Below, piece after piece: positions 41,951-50,725 of a stretch of DNA of 64,000 nucleotides. Within the stretch, counting starts at the first letter, position 1, and every line of letters starts with the position of its first letter. The stretch is from positions 4,113 through 68,112 of the forward strand of contig CAZDQL010000026.1 in assembly GCA_964507325.1 (NCBI GenBank), in the 5' to 3' direction. The translations under genes were made by a program, and so were the position numbers. Source of the stretch: CAZDQL01 sp964507325. Lineage in GTDB: Bacteria; Planctomycetota; UBA1135; GCA-002686595. The notes under the pieces were generated by a model. The model was not told the DNA's origin. It searched no databases and saw only the letters and a program-made list of their open reading frames with translations.

Positions 41951-44518
41951 CTAGGAATCCAGCTCGACGGAGGAGAAGTGGTAACGGCCGTTCAGGAAGT
42001 CCTCCACGAACGGTCCCACCTGGCTTTCCTCCTTCAGGTACATGTCCATCAGGCGCGCCGCGCCCATCAATCGTGCGAGCTGATCGACGAGCTCGAGGAT
42101 CTCGGTCTGGGGGGCCTCCTGCACCTGGGCGTCGACGAGGTCGCCCTTCTGGTCGATCTCGAAGCCCATGCTCTCCAAGATCCGACAGAGGAATTCAGCT
42201 CGTAGAGCGCGGCCGTGCGCCTCCGCACCGCCGCCGGCGAAACGGAAGAGAATGTGGTTCTCGCCGGGACGGTCCCCGCTCAGCGCATCGAGGATGATGA
42301 AGTGATAACCGAACTTCAGATTGAGATTGAGGTACTCCTCGGAGATCACGGCATAGCTGGCTAGCCTCGCGGACTCGGCACCGACGATGCCGCCGCTCAT
42401 GACGACGCGGTCGTACTCGGCCCAATCGTGGTGGGTGAACGACGACCACCGGATCCCCGGATGGTTGAGGCCGGAGACCACCGCCTGGAGCGGCCGACTG
42501 CGGACGTCAGCCAGCTCGATCTCCCTGTTACGGCTCGCCTCGGCCGCCACCCCGCCGCCGACGTCGAGCAGGTAGAGCGGCATCGGGATCGACCAGGCGA
42601 GCTTGCGCACGCCCAGCTTGCGACCCGCCCGCTGGCTGCTGATGGTGAACATCTCGCGCACCGCGGTCTCGTGCGCGAAGCGGATGATGTCGTGCAGGGA
42701 GCGGCACGCGCTTGGGGCGAAATCTCCGCGCTCCGGATCGATCAACTTGAGGGGCGACACGAAGCGGAGCACGTGCTCCAACTTGCGAGTGAAGGTGCGT
42801 TCCGTGGGGGCCTCCCGGGTGGGAGCGAACTCGTCCAGAATGGGCGCGGCCATTCCCTCGTAGACACAGCGCCCGTCGGCGTGCACGGTGACTTCGCGGC
42901 CGGACTCCAGTCGGCTGGTCGCGGAGCCGGTACCCACCAGAACGGGGACCCCGAATTCCCGCGCGACGGAGGCGAAGTGGCCCGCCGGGCTGCCCGCGTC
43001 CGTGACCACTGCGCTGAGCTTGCCCATCACGCGCACGTAGCGCGGAGAGGCATTGCGAGCCACCAGCACCGAGCCCTCGGTGATGCGATCGAGGTCAGCG
43101 ACCCGCCTGACCGTGACGATCGTCCCAGCGCCGGCGCCCGCGGAGGCGGTGTCGCCCCCTTCCAAGAGCACGCGGTTGGGCACCCCTTCGTCGCGATGCT
43201 CGGGGCGGGGCGCGTCGGGAGAGCCCGTGCTCAAGGGGCGCGTCTGCAAGAGGTGCAGGCGGCCGTCTGCGCTGCGGCACCACTCGATGTCCTGCGCCTC
43301 ACCGGCGTTCTCCTCCAATTGAAGGCCCCAATTGGCGAGGGTGAGCACGTCCGCGTCGCTCAGGCAAGCCTGGGTGCATTGCTCGGCAGGGACATCCTCC
43401 AAGGCTGTCTCGGCATCGGCGGCGAAGACCATGCGCTTCTTCTTCACGCCGATTCTCCGCTCGAGAATCCCCGCAGGCCCGCCCCTGCGCACCTTGAACA
43501 GGTCCGGCGAGACCTCTCCCTGCACCAGCGTTTCACCCAGGCCCCAGGTCGCGTGGACCTCGATCACGTCCGACTCGGTAGGGGCCACACCACACGTGTA
43601 GACGACGCCGCTCGCCATGGCGTCGATCATCTCCAGGATCAACACCGCCATCGGCGCATCCATGTCGGTGATCCCGTGGTGAATGCGGTAGTAGAGAGCT
43701 TCGGGCGAGTACTTGCTGGCGAGGACCTGCTTGTACGCGTGCGCAATCCGATCGCGGGTCACGTTCAAGACGGTCTCGTACTGGCCCGCGAAGGACGCCT
43801 GGCTGTCTTCTCCTACCGCGCTGCTGCGCACCGCGACCGTGGGGGTCGGGCGCCCGTCTCCGAAGCAGGTCTGGAAGGCCCGGCCGAGGGCCTTCTCCAC
43901 ATCGGGAGGCACGTCCGCCTCTTGGATGAGACGCACCAAGCGCGTGGAGACCTCGTTCAGGGCTGCGGCGTCGTCGGGATCGAGCCTCGCGAGCTCCTCC
44001 TGGATCGCCTGATGCAGAGCGTTGAACTCGAGGAAGTAGTAGAACGCGCTGGTGGTGATGACGAAGCCCGTGGGCACGGGCAGGCCGGAGGAGCGGCCCA
44101 GGGCTGCGAGGTGGGCTGCCTTGCCCCCCACGGAGGGAACGGCTTCCGCCGAAACCTCCGACAGCAACCGGACGAAGGGTGGGGAGAAGTCGTACTCCGC
44201 GCCGAAGAGCACGAAGCGGACGTAGAAGTCGAACTTGCGGTAGTAGTCCTCGAGGTCGAGGTGGCGGGTGGGCGCCATCTTGCGCAGGTTCGCCACGATC
44301 TCCCGTACCGCCTGCGAGAGCTCGCTGTAGAGACGAGCGACCTTCGAGATGTCCGCCAATGCGCCGCCGTGGCGGATCTCCTCCAGCTCGGCGAGCCGCT
44401 CGTGGGCGCGCTTGTCGTGCTCCAGCAAGACCTTGAAGGCCTCGTACTTCTCCCGCAGCAACGTCCCCGGGGCGAAGATCTGGTAGGTCCAGTGACGGAA
44501 GAGGCTCTTCAGGAACAT
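41951..44518 (-). CDS. PEP-synthase-like phosphotransferase without the TIM-barrel domain
   Basis: An 855-residue protein from the ATG at 44518. After ~120 helical residues it has an ATP-grasp PEP/pyruvate-binding domain (VPSVGGKAAHLAALG, VAVRSSAVGEDSQASFAGQYETVLNV, IEWCRSADGRLHLLQTRPLS) and then the swivelling phospho-histidine domain with His514 in TDAGSPAGHFASVA. The PEP-binding TIM barrel with its catalytic Cys is missing; instead about 300 residues of unrecognised sequence follow (FAPSACRSLHDIIRFAHETA..., ILDALSGDRPGENHILFRFAGG). It may transfer phosphate from ATP to another acceptor, as rifampin phosphotransferase does, but the acceptor is unknown. Confidence 0.8.
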   Translation of the reverse strand: MFLKSLFRHWTYQIFAPGTLLREKYEAFKVLLEHDKRAHERLAELEEIRHGGALADISKVARLYSELSQAVREIVANLRKMAPTRHLDLEDYYRKFDFYVRFVLFGAEYDFSPPFVRLLSEVSAEAVPSVGGKAAHLAALGRSSGLPVPTGFVITTSAFYYFLEFNALHQAIQEELARLDPDDAAALNEVSTRLVRLIQEADVPPDVEKALGRAFQTCFGDGRPTPTVAVRSSAVGEDSQASFAGQYETVLNVTRDRIAHAYKQVLASKYSPEALYYRIHHGITDMDAPMAVLILEMIDAMASGVVYTCGVAPTESDVIEVHATWGLGETLVQGEVSPDLFKVRRGGPAGILERRIGVKKKRMVFAADAETALEDVPAEQCTQACLSDADVLTLANWGLQLEENAGEAQDIEWCRSADGRLHLLQTRPLSTGSPDAPRPEHRDEGVPNRVLLEGGDTASAGAGAGTIVTVRRVADLDRITEGSVLVARNASPRYVRVMGKLSAVVTDAGSPAGHFASVAREFGVPVLVGTGSATSRLESGREVTVHADGRCVYEGMAAPILDEFAPTREAPTERTFTRKLEHVLRFVSPLKLIDPERGDFAPSACRSLHDIIRFAHETAVREMFTISSQRAGRKLGVRKLAWSIPMPLYLLDVGGGVAAEASRNREIELADVRSRPLQAVVSGLNHPGIRWSSFTHHDWAEYDRVVMSGGIVGAESARLASYAVISEEYLNLNLKFGYHFIILDALSGDRPGENHILFRFAGGGAEAHGRALRAEFLCRILESMGFEIDQKGDLVDAQVQEAPQTEILELVDQLARLMGAARLMDMYLKEESQVGPFVEDFLNGRYHFSSVELDS

Positions 44519-44583
44519 CGTCTGGATCCACCTCGCCAGTGGCGATGTATGAGCGCCGATGATACCAGAGGCACCAGCCCCCC

Positions 44584-46680
44584 CTACCGCATCTCGAGCT
44601 CCTGTAGGAGGGGGGCTCTCCACACTCCGCGACCCTGGGTGGCGACCACGATGCGCCGCCGTCCGCGGTCGACTTCGAGGTCGATCACAGTCGCGTTGGG
44701 CAGCCCCGTCCCGTAACGAGACCAGTGTTGACCGCCGTCGCCGGAGTGGAAGAGACCGCTGTCGGTGCCCGCGAAGAGGCGCTCTCCCCTCGGGGTCGGG
44801 AGAACTCCGATCACGTTGACGGGGAGGTCGGGGAGATCACCGTCGAGACTCTCCCAGTTCACTCCCCCATCGGTGCTGCGGCGAACCTGGTCGATGCCGT
44901 AGGCGGCACCGGCCAGGTAGACGGTCAGCGGGGCGCCGGGGTGAACGGTGAGCTCGCGCGTCACCCGCGGCCAGCCGGGCTGTCCACTGAGCAAGAGCGT
45001 CCAGGTCGCGCCGCCGTTGTCGGAGCGCAGCACGTTCCCGTCGTTGGTCGCGGCGTAGACGCGCAAGGGATCGAGCCGCGCCTGGGCCAGACAGCGGATC
45101 GCTCCACTGCCGGTGGTCAGATCACCGGAGAGGGCGCTCCAATTCGAGCCGCCGTCAGTGCTGCGGTAGACCCGCTGGGTCGCGTACAGCATGCGGTTCG
45201 AGTTGCCGTGCTCGATCAGGAAGGGGGGCAGGAAGCAGTTGCGGTCGCTCCCCCAGATGCCGCTGCCCACCCAACTGAAACCACTCCCCCCGCTGGTCGA
45301 GCGGTAGAGATTCCCGGTGCCCTGGTACTCGACGAAGACCCGCAGGGGCGAGAGCTGATCGACCTGGGTCCAACCGCCGTCACCGCCGAAGACCTGGGTC
45401 CAGGCCTTCCCCGGAGCGTTGCGGCGGTTGCTGCCGTTGTCCTGGAAGCCGCCGAAGAAGGTCTCGTCGTCGCCGGGATGGGAGGAGAGCCCCGCGTAGA
45501 GCTGGATCAAGCCCAGGCCGTCGTTGCGCGAGACCCAGCTCGTGCCCGCGTTCCCCGAGCGGTGCACCCCGCCGTCGTCCCCCACCACCAGCCGCCCCGC
45601 TGCGTCCCAGGCCGCGGCGTGCATGTCCACGTGCGGGGGGGTGACCGTCGTCCACGACGCGCCGGCGTTGTTCGAGCGGACGAAGCTCAGTCCGCCCATG
45701 AAGACCCGGTCCGCGTCGGTCGGGTCCACCGAGACCAGCGACAGGTACCAGCCGTAGCTCGCCTGCAGACTGGTGGAGATCCCGAGCGCCGTCCAACTCG
45801 CACCCCAGTCGTCGCTGCGCCAGGCACCCAGGGTGTAGGCCCCCCCCCCCGAGCTGCTCGCCGGACGGGTGATCAGGGTGTAGACCCGCCCCGCCTGACT
45901 CGGCGCGGTCGCGACCGAGATCCGGCCTATGGAGCTGGTGGGCAACCCGCCGGCGAGCTTCGTCCAGCTCGCCCCACCGTCGAGGCTCCTCCAGATCCCG
46001 TTCTGCGCCGCGCCGAAGATGCGCCCGACGCCGGCGTAGAGCACCAGCGGATCCGCCGGATCCATCGCCAGGTCGGTGGCGGCGAGGTTCGGCAACCCGC
46101 TCAACCGCGCCCAGCTCACCCCCCCGTCGACCGACTTGAAGACGCCCAGGTCTCCGGTGGCGCCGGGATGACCCTTGGCGGCGGCGAGCTCCGGGAAGCC
46201 CCCCGCGCGCGCGATCGCCGCGTAGAGCACCTGGGTGTCGGTCGGGTCGACGAGGATGCGGGAGAAGGTGCGCCCCGCGAAGGTGGCCTCCGCCAGGTGC
46301 TGCCAAGTCTGGCCACCGTCGGTGGACTTGAAGAGCCCCAGGCCGTAGCGGCTGTGATTGGCGTAGTTGGCCTCCCCGGTCCCCGCCCAGATCACGTCGT
46401 GATCGCCGGGATCGAGGGCCAGGGCGCCCATCGCCAAGGTGGGCATCGAATCGGTCAGTGGGCTCCAGCTCGCTCCTGCGTCATCGCTGCGCCACACGCC
46501 GCCGTCCGCTCCGGCGACGTAGTAGCGCTGCGAATCGCTGGAGCTCGTCGCCACGGCGGAGACACGGCCGGTGTAGCTGCCGTTGGAGATCGGCGCCGGC
46601 CCGAGCTCCTCCCAGGGCAGGAGGCTGTCGACGTCCTGGGATCCTCCAGAGAGGAACAGCAGGCAAGCGTAGGCGATCAT
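44584..46680 (-). CDS. Sortilin/BNR-repeat beta-propeller, secreted
   Basis: A 698-residue exported protein. A short hydrophobic leader is followed by about a dozen BNR-type repeats with Asp-box motifs (GVWRSDDAGASWSP, GLFKSTDGGQTWQH, GIWRSLDGGASWTK, NVLRSDNGGATWTL). These form VPS10/sortilin-like propellers, seen in planctomycete and Bacteroidetes secretomes. No enzymatic residues can be named. The ATG overlaps the stop of the upstream 263-residue gene as ATGA, so the two are co-translated. It ends 65 bases before the PEP-synthase-like start. Confidence 0.85.
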   Translation of the reverse strand: MIAYACLLFLSGGSQDVDSLLPWEELGPAPISNGSYTGRVSAVATSSSDSQRYYVAGADGGVWRSDDAGASWSPLTDSMPTLAMGALALDPGDHDVIWAGTGEANYANHSRYGLGLFKSTDGGQTWQHLAEATFAGRTFSRILVDPTDTQVLYAAIARAGGFPELAAAKGHPGATGDLGVFKSVDGGVSWARLSGLPNLAATDLAMDPADPLVLYAGVGRIFGAAQNGIWRSLDGGASWTKLAGGLPTSSIGRISVATAPSQAGRVYTLITRPASSSGGGAYTLGAWRSDDWGASWTALGISTSLQASYGWYLSLVSVDPTDADRVFMGGLSFVRSNNAGASWTTVTPPHVDMHAAAWDAAGRLVVGDDGGVHRSGNAGTSWVSRNDGLGLIQLYAGLSSHPGDDETFFGGFQDNGSNRRNAPGKAWTQVFGGDGGWTQVDQLSPLRVFVEYQGTGNLYRSTSGGSGFSWVGSGIWGSDRNCFLPPFLIEHGNSNRMLYATQRVYRSTDGGSNWSALSGDLTTGSGAIRCLAQARLDPLRVYAATNDGNVLRSDNGGATWTLLLSGQPGWPRVTRELTVHPGAPLTVYLAGAAYGIDQVRRSTDGGVNWESLDGDLPDLPVNVIGVLPTPRGERLFAGTDSGLFHSGDGGQHWSRYGTGLPNATVIDLEVDRGRRRIVVATQGRGVWRAPLLQELEMR

Positions 46681-47468
46681 CGCTGGCCCTCCATGGCGTC
46701 GAAGACCAGGGTCGCGCTGGCGAGCTCCCAGTCGACCCCCTCTTCCGCCGGCAGGGGACGAGCGACGTGCGCCTCGACGATCCAGCGCCCAGGGGCGCTC
46801 ACCGTGAAGTGGCCGACTCCTCCTGGACGGGTCTCGAACCGCCGTCGGTCTCCACTCGCCGGGTGGCGTGCGGTGAGCGTCAGACCCTCCACACGGCCCG
46901 GAGCGTAGACGCGCAGCGGGAGCACGCTGCCCGCCGGTACCGTGGTGGGGTCCGCGAGCGGGCGCAGCTCCACCCTCTGACCGGTCTTGGACTGCGCTAC
47001 CGCCGAGGACGTGCGCCCTACGCCGCTGCGCAAGAGCAGCTTGGCGCTCTCGATGCGCCGTACCCTGAGCGAGGCCTCTCCCTCCGGCAGCTCCCCTCCG
47101 CCCGCTCGCGCGAGGAGGAACGCGCGCAGGCGCGCCGCGGGCACGGAGCGCACCACCGGGCGCAGGTCGAGGCCCACCAGAGCCACGTCACCCCCCGTCG
47201 GCGGTCGCGCGAGCAGGGCTCGCTGTCCCGCCGAGTCGACGGGGACGCCGGCCAGGTTCTCCTGACCGCCGCCGGCGCGGACGAAGAGCCAGGCGCGCTC
47301 CTCTTCCGCGGGCCAGGCGGCGATCCGCTGCGCGCCGCCTGCGGTGCGAACCAGGTGCACGCCGAGGGTTCCCGCCTGGAGGCCGGTGGCCGGCGTGGGC
47401 TCGAGGGTGGCGCAGTCGAACTCCTCGGGAGCCATGAGCAGGACGAGCAGGAGCAGCAAGGAGGTCAT
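46677..47468 (-). CDS. Uncharacterised secreted beta-sandwich protein
   Basis: A 263-residue protein with a short signal (MTSLLLLLVLLMAPEEFDC). The C-terminal half (ADPTTVPAGSVLPLRVYAPGRVEGLTLTARHPASGDRRRFETRPGGVGHFTVSAPGRWIVEAH) looks like a DUF4198-type Ig-like domain. Family not certain, function unknown. It is the first gene of a two-gene unit with the propeller protein and is divergent from the sulfatase, with only 29 bases between the starts. Confidence 0.68.
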   Translation of the reverse strand: MTSLLLLLVLLMAPEEFDCATLEPTPATGLQAGTLGVHLVRTAGGAQRIAAWPAEEERAWLFVRAGGGQENLAGVPVDSAGQRALLARPPTGGDVALVGLDLRPVVRSVPAARLRAFLLARAGGGELPEGEASLRVRRIESAKLLLRSGVGRTSSAVAQSKTGQRVELRPLADPTTVPAGSVLPLRVYAPGRVEGLTLTARHPASGDRRRFETRPGGVGHFTVSAPGRWIVEAHVARPLPAEEGVDWELASATLVFDAMEGQR

Positions 47469-47497
47469 GGCACCAACCTAACCCAGGACCGCCTACC

Positions 47498-48889
47498 ATG
47501 GCCGAAATCTCCCCCCTGGACCCCGGAGCGCTACTGAACCCGATGCCTTCGATCCGACGCACGGCCTCGCTGCCCTTTCTGCTGCTCTTCTCGTGCGGCG
47601 CACTGGCGCCCGCGCCGCCTGAGGACCGCGGCGTGGAGCAGGTCGCGCTCCGCCCGAACATCGTCTTCATCATGGCGGACGACCTGGGCTACGAGTCCCT
47701 CGGCTGCGATGGCGGACTGGACTACGCCACACCACACCTCGACGCCTTGGCGGCGGGTGGAGTGCGCTTCGAGCACGCTCACTCCACCCCGGTCTGCACG
47801 CCGACCCGCGTGCAGGTCATGACCGGACGCTACACCCAGCGCAACTACGACTGCTTCGGCTATCTGCGCTCCAGCGAGTCGACCTTCGCCAATCTGCTGC
47901 GGGACGCGGGGTACGACACCTGCATCGCCGGCAAGTGGCAGCTCAGCGGAGACGCCGAGAGCGTGCGCGACCTCGGGTTCGACCGGCACTGCCTCTGGAA
48001 CATGAAGCCCTATCGGGTGGAGGAAGACGGACGCCAGGCGCACCAACCCGAGAGTTGGGGGCGGCGTTACCACCAGCCCACCCTCTATCGCAACGGCGAG
48101 TGGACCGAGTACGACGCCGACCACTACGGACCGCGCGTCTGCCTGGACTTCATCCGGGAGTTCATCGCCGAGGAGCGGGACGCCCCCTTCCTCGTCTACT
48201 ACCCCATGATCCTGACCCACGGCCCCTTCGTTCCGACGCCGGCCAGCGACGACCCGCACTGTGACGATCGGCAGGCCAACTTCGCCGACATGGTGCAGTA
48301 CGCCGACTGGATCGTCGGTGAACTGGTGTCCGCCCTGGAGGAGCACGGCCTGCGCGAACGGACCCTGGTCCTCTTCACCGCCGACAACGGCACCCACGTC
48401 AGTCTCAGGACGCGCACCGCTACCGGGGTGGTCAAGGGCGGCAAGGCCAGCACACGTGACGCCGGCACCCACGTGCCCTTCATCGCCAACTGGCCGGGCA
48501 GGGTGACCTCCGGCCGGGTCAGCCCCGCCCTGGTGGACTTCACCGACCTCCTGCCCACTTTCGCCGAGCTGGCCGGGGTCGAGCTCCCCGGCGAGCGCGT
48601 CCTGGACGGGCACTCCCTCTGGTCGGAGCTGAGCGGCAGGGGGCCCCATCCGCGGGAGTGGATCTTCTGCTACTACCCCGCGCGGGGCAGGGACTTCGAC
48701 GACGTCAGCGTCTTTGCGCGCGATCAGCGCTGGAAGCTGTACGACGATGGGCGCCTCTTCGACGTGGTCGCCGATCCCTCGGAGCAGGAGCCAGGCTCGG
48801 AGGAGCGCGAGGGGTCAGCGGGCGAGAGCGACGCTCGAGAGGCCCGCCGGCGCCTGAGCGGTGTCTTGGAGGAGATGGGGGCGCGCTGA
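47498..48889 (+). CDS. Sulfatase (formylglycine type), lipoprotein-like
   Basis: A 463-residue type I sulfatase. Cys100 in CTPTR is the codon to be converted to formylglycine; Asp61-Asp62 in IMADDLGYES are calcium ligands. Further family motifs are GKWQLSG, LTHGPFVPTP and LFTADNGTH. An N-terminal hydrophobic segment ends in LLFSC (Cys33), suggesting a lipoprotein; a second ATG at 47543 could be the true start. Sulfated polysaccharide or other sulfate ester is the likely substrate. Abundant sulfatases are typical of marine planctomycetes. Confidence 0.92.
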   Translation: MAEISPLDPGALLNPMPSIRRTASLPFLLLFSCGALAPAPPEDRGVEQVALRPNIVFIMADDLGYESLGCDGGLDYATPHLDALAAGGVRFEHAHSTPVCTPTRVQVMTGRYTQRNYDCFGYLRSSESTFANLLRDAGYDTCIAGKWQLSGDAESVRDLGFDRHCLWNMKPYRVEEDGRQAHQPESWGRRYHQPTLYRNGEWTEYDADHYGPRVCLDFIREFIAEERDAPFLVYYPMILTHGPFVPTPASDDPHCDDRQANFADMVQYADWIVGELVSALEEHGLRERTLVLFTADNGTHVSLRTRTATGVVKGGKASTRDAGTHVPFIANWPGRVTSGRVSPALVDFTDLLPTFAELAGVELPGERVLDGHSLWSELSGRGPHPREWIFCYYPARGRDFDDVSVFARDQRWKLYDDGRLFDVVADPSEQEPGSEEREGSAGESDAREARRRLSGVLEEMGAR

Positions 48890-48929
48890 GGCCAGTCGCC
48901 GGCCCTCCGTTCGCGCTACAATCGAGCGG

Positions 48930-49385
48930 GTGCTCGGACTGATCGGGAACCTGGACCTCTTGGAGCTGGTCGTGATTGCGGCCGTGGCTCTGATGGTCTT
49001 TGGCAAGCGCCTCCCCGAGGTGGCGGTCAAGGGGGCCGGACAGCTCATGAAGCTGCGCCGGGAGGTCTCCCGCATGTGGCGCGAGGCGGGGCTCGAGGAG
49101 GAGCTGCGCAAGGTGCGCCGCGACGTCGATCGCTCCATGCCCCGCAACCTACCCGCGCCGGAGGCGCTGATCCGCCGGCTCGAGGACGAAGTGGAGGGCG
49201 CCTCTCCCCCCGATACTCCGGGGTACCCGACCAGCCCCGAGAACCCCAACGACCCCTTGGCCCGCGAGGCGTTGACGCACGAACCCACCGAGGAGCTCCC
49301 CGAGGAGACCGTCGACGAGACGCCCCCTCCCCAGGAGCCCGATCCCGATCCGCCGCAGGACGGCGCGGGTGAGAAGGCCACCTGA
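48930..49385 (+). CDS. TatA/TatB-like translocase subunit with long acidic-Pro tail
   Basis: A 151-residue protein with one N-terminal membrane helix (LDLLELVVIAAVALMVFG), the KRLPEVA hinge and an amphipathic helix (KGAGQLMKLRREVSRMWREAGLEEELRKV), the TatA/TatB plan. The length and the longer amphipathic region fit TatB better than TatA. The last ~55 residues are rich in Pro, Glu and Asp, longer than usual. I picked the GTG at 48930 as the start. TACAAT (48917-48922) just before it could give a leaderless transcript. tatC is not in the window. Confidence 0.8.
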   Translation: MLGLIGNLDLLELVVIAAVALMVFGKRLPEVAVKGAGQLMKLRREVSRMWREAGLEEELRKVRRDVDRSMPRNLPAPEALIRRLEDEVEGASPPDTPGYPTSPENPNDPLAREALTHEPTEELPEETVDETPPPQEPDPDPPQDGAGEKAT

Positions 49386-49392
49386 ATCGGGG

Positions 49393-50253
49393 ATGTTCCG
49401 CCTCGGCTACAACACCAACGGGCTGGCCCACAACCGTCTGCTCGACTCCCTGCGACTGATGGCGGAGCTGGGCTACGAAGGAGTCGCCATCACCCCCGAC
49501 GTCGGGCAGCTCGACCCCTTCCACATCGACCCGCTCGAGGTGGCGGACACGCGCCGTTGGGCGAGCGACCTGGGGTTGAGCCTGGTCCTCGAGACGGGGG
49601 CGCGCTACCTCCTCGATGGGCGACGCAAGCACCATCCGACCCTGCTGGAGGACGATCCACAGGCGCGCAAGCGGCGCGTGGGCTTTTACCGGCGCACCAT
49701 CGACCTGGCGGTCGCGGTGGGGGCCTCCACGGTCTCCATCTGGTCCGGAGAGGCGCCGAAGGGATCCCGCCGCAAGCTCTTCGACCGGTTGGCGGAGGGA
49801 TTGGAGGAGGTCCTCGAGCACGCCCGGGGAGCGGAGATCCAGATCGGCTTCGAGCCCGAGCCGGGGATGCTCGTCGAGCGTCCCGCGGACTACCTGGACT
49901 TGGTGGAGCACATGGGCCCAGCCGCGGACACCCTGGGCCTGACCCTCGACGTGGGTCATCTGGTGGTGACCGGTGACCTGCCCGCCGGGGACCAGATCCG
50001 CACTCTCGCCCCGCGCTTGATGCACGTGCACCTGGACGACGCGCTGCCCGGTGTCCACGAGCACCGCATGTTCGGCGAGGGGGAGTTGGACCTCGCCGAC
50101 GTCCTGGACGCCCTGATCGAAGTGGGCTACGACGGCCTGGCGGCGGTCGAGCTCAGCCGCGACAGCCACCGGGGCCCCTGGGCTGCGGGGGAGTCGATGA
50201 CGATCCTGCGCGAGGTCCTGGCGGGGCTCGATTCCCATCCTCGGGGCTGCTAG
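49393..50253 (+). CDS. Sugar phosphate isomerase/epimerase (xylose-isomerase-like TIM barrel)
   Basis: A 286-residue AP-endonuclease-2/xylose-isomerase-like TIM barrel. Likely metal ligands are the Glu in IQIGFEPEPG, Asp-His in LDVGHLVV, His-Asp in HVHLDD and the Glu of AAVELSRD, so a divalent metal enzyme acting on a sugar or inositol-like substrate is probable. Substrate is not predictable. The ATG at 49393 follows the Tat-like gene by only seven bases. Confidence 0.82.
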   Translation: MFRLGYNTNGLAHNRLLDSLRLMAELGYEGVAITPDVGQLDPFHIDPLEVADTRRWASDLGLSLVLETGARYLLDGRRKHHPTLLEDDPQARKRRVGFYRRTIDLAVAVGASTVSIWSGEAPKGSRRKLFDRLAEGLEEVLEHARGAEIQIGFEPEPGMLVERPADYLDLVEHMGPAADTLGLTLDVGHLVVTGDLPAGDQIRTLAPRLMHVHLDDALPGVHEHRMFGEGELDLADVLDALIEVGYDGLAAVELSRDSHRGPWAAGESMTILREVLAGLDSHPRGC

Positions 50254-50394
50254 GCCGCCATCCGCGGCAGGCGCAGAAGGTTCGGCCTTGGGAGGGGGCG
50301 GGAATCCTCGGCGTTTCCCTGTCCTGGGAAGCTCCGCTTGCGCCGATTGTCAAGATAGGCCAGAAATACCCCCGGCCCGGCCCCGGAGCCACTC

Positions 50395-50631
50395 ATGACC
50401 CGGACCGATGACCGCTCGAAGGTCTGTCCGACCCGCGCGGACAGCACGAGCCCCCTGTTCAGTCACAGGGTGACCACGGAGAACTGCCAGAAGCGGCAGC
50501 GCGAGCAGTACCACAAGTGCTTCACGTGCGTGCACGCCAACGCCTACGTGGCGAAGCACGGAGTTCTCGAGCTGCCGCCCGAGAGGGTGGAGCTGGCGGT
50601 GGGTGCTGAAGCGCTGGAGAAGACGCGTTAG
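50395..50631 (+). CDS. Small Cys-rich hypothetical protein
   Basis: A 78-residue frame from an ATG with cysteines in VCPTR, ENCQKRQREQYHKCFTC, which could form a small zinc site (C-x10-C-x2-C plus His). There is no signal peptide. I recognise no family. It stands alone and ends at the first arm of a hairpin cluster. Coding status is plausible, not proven; codon positions show the GC3 bias of neighbouring genes. Confidence 0.45.
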   Translation: MTRTDDRSKVCPTRADSTSPLFSHRVTTENCQKRQREQYHKCFTCVHANAYVAKHGVLELPPERVELAVGAEALEKTR

Positions 50632-50725
50632 CGGGGCTTCGCCGCAGCCCCGCTAGCGTCGCTTCGCGACGCAATATGTCTTCGGTTCCACGGCTGACGC
50701 CGTGGAGACATGGGGCCAAGGCCCC
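50630..50725. repeat. Cluster of four consecutive hairpins
   Basis: Four perfect or near-perfect inverted repeats follow one another: AGCGGGGCT/AGCCCCGCT (50630-50654), GCGTCGC/GCGACGC (50656-50672), CCACGGC/GCCGTGG flanked by ATGTCT/AGACAT (50676-50711), and GGGGCC/GGCCCC (50712-50725). They fill the whole space between two converging genes and probably serve as a bidirectional terminator. A mobile palindromic element is also possible. Confidence 0.7.
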
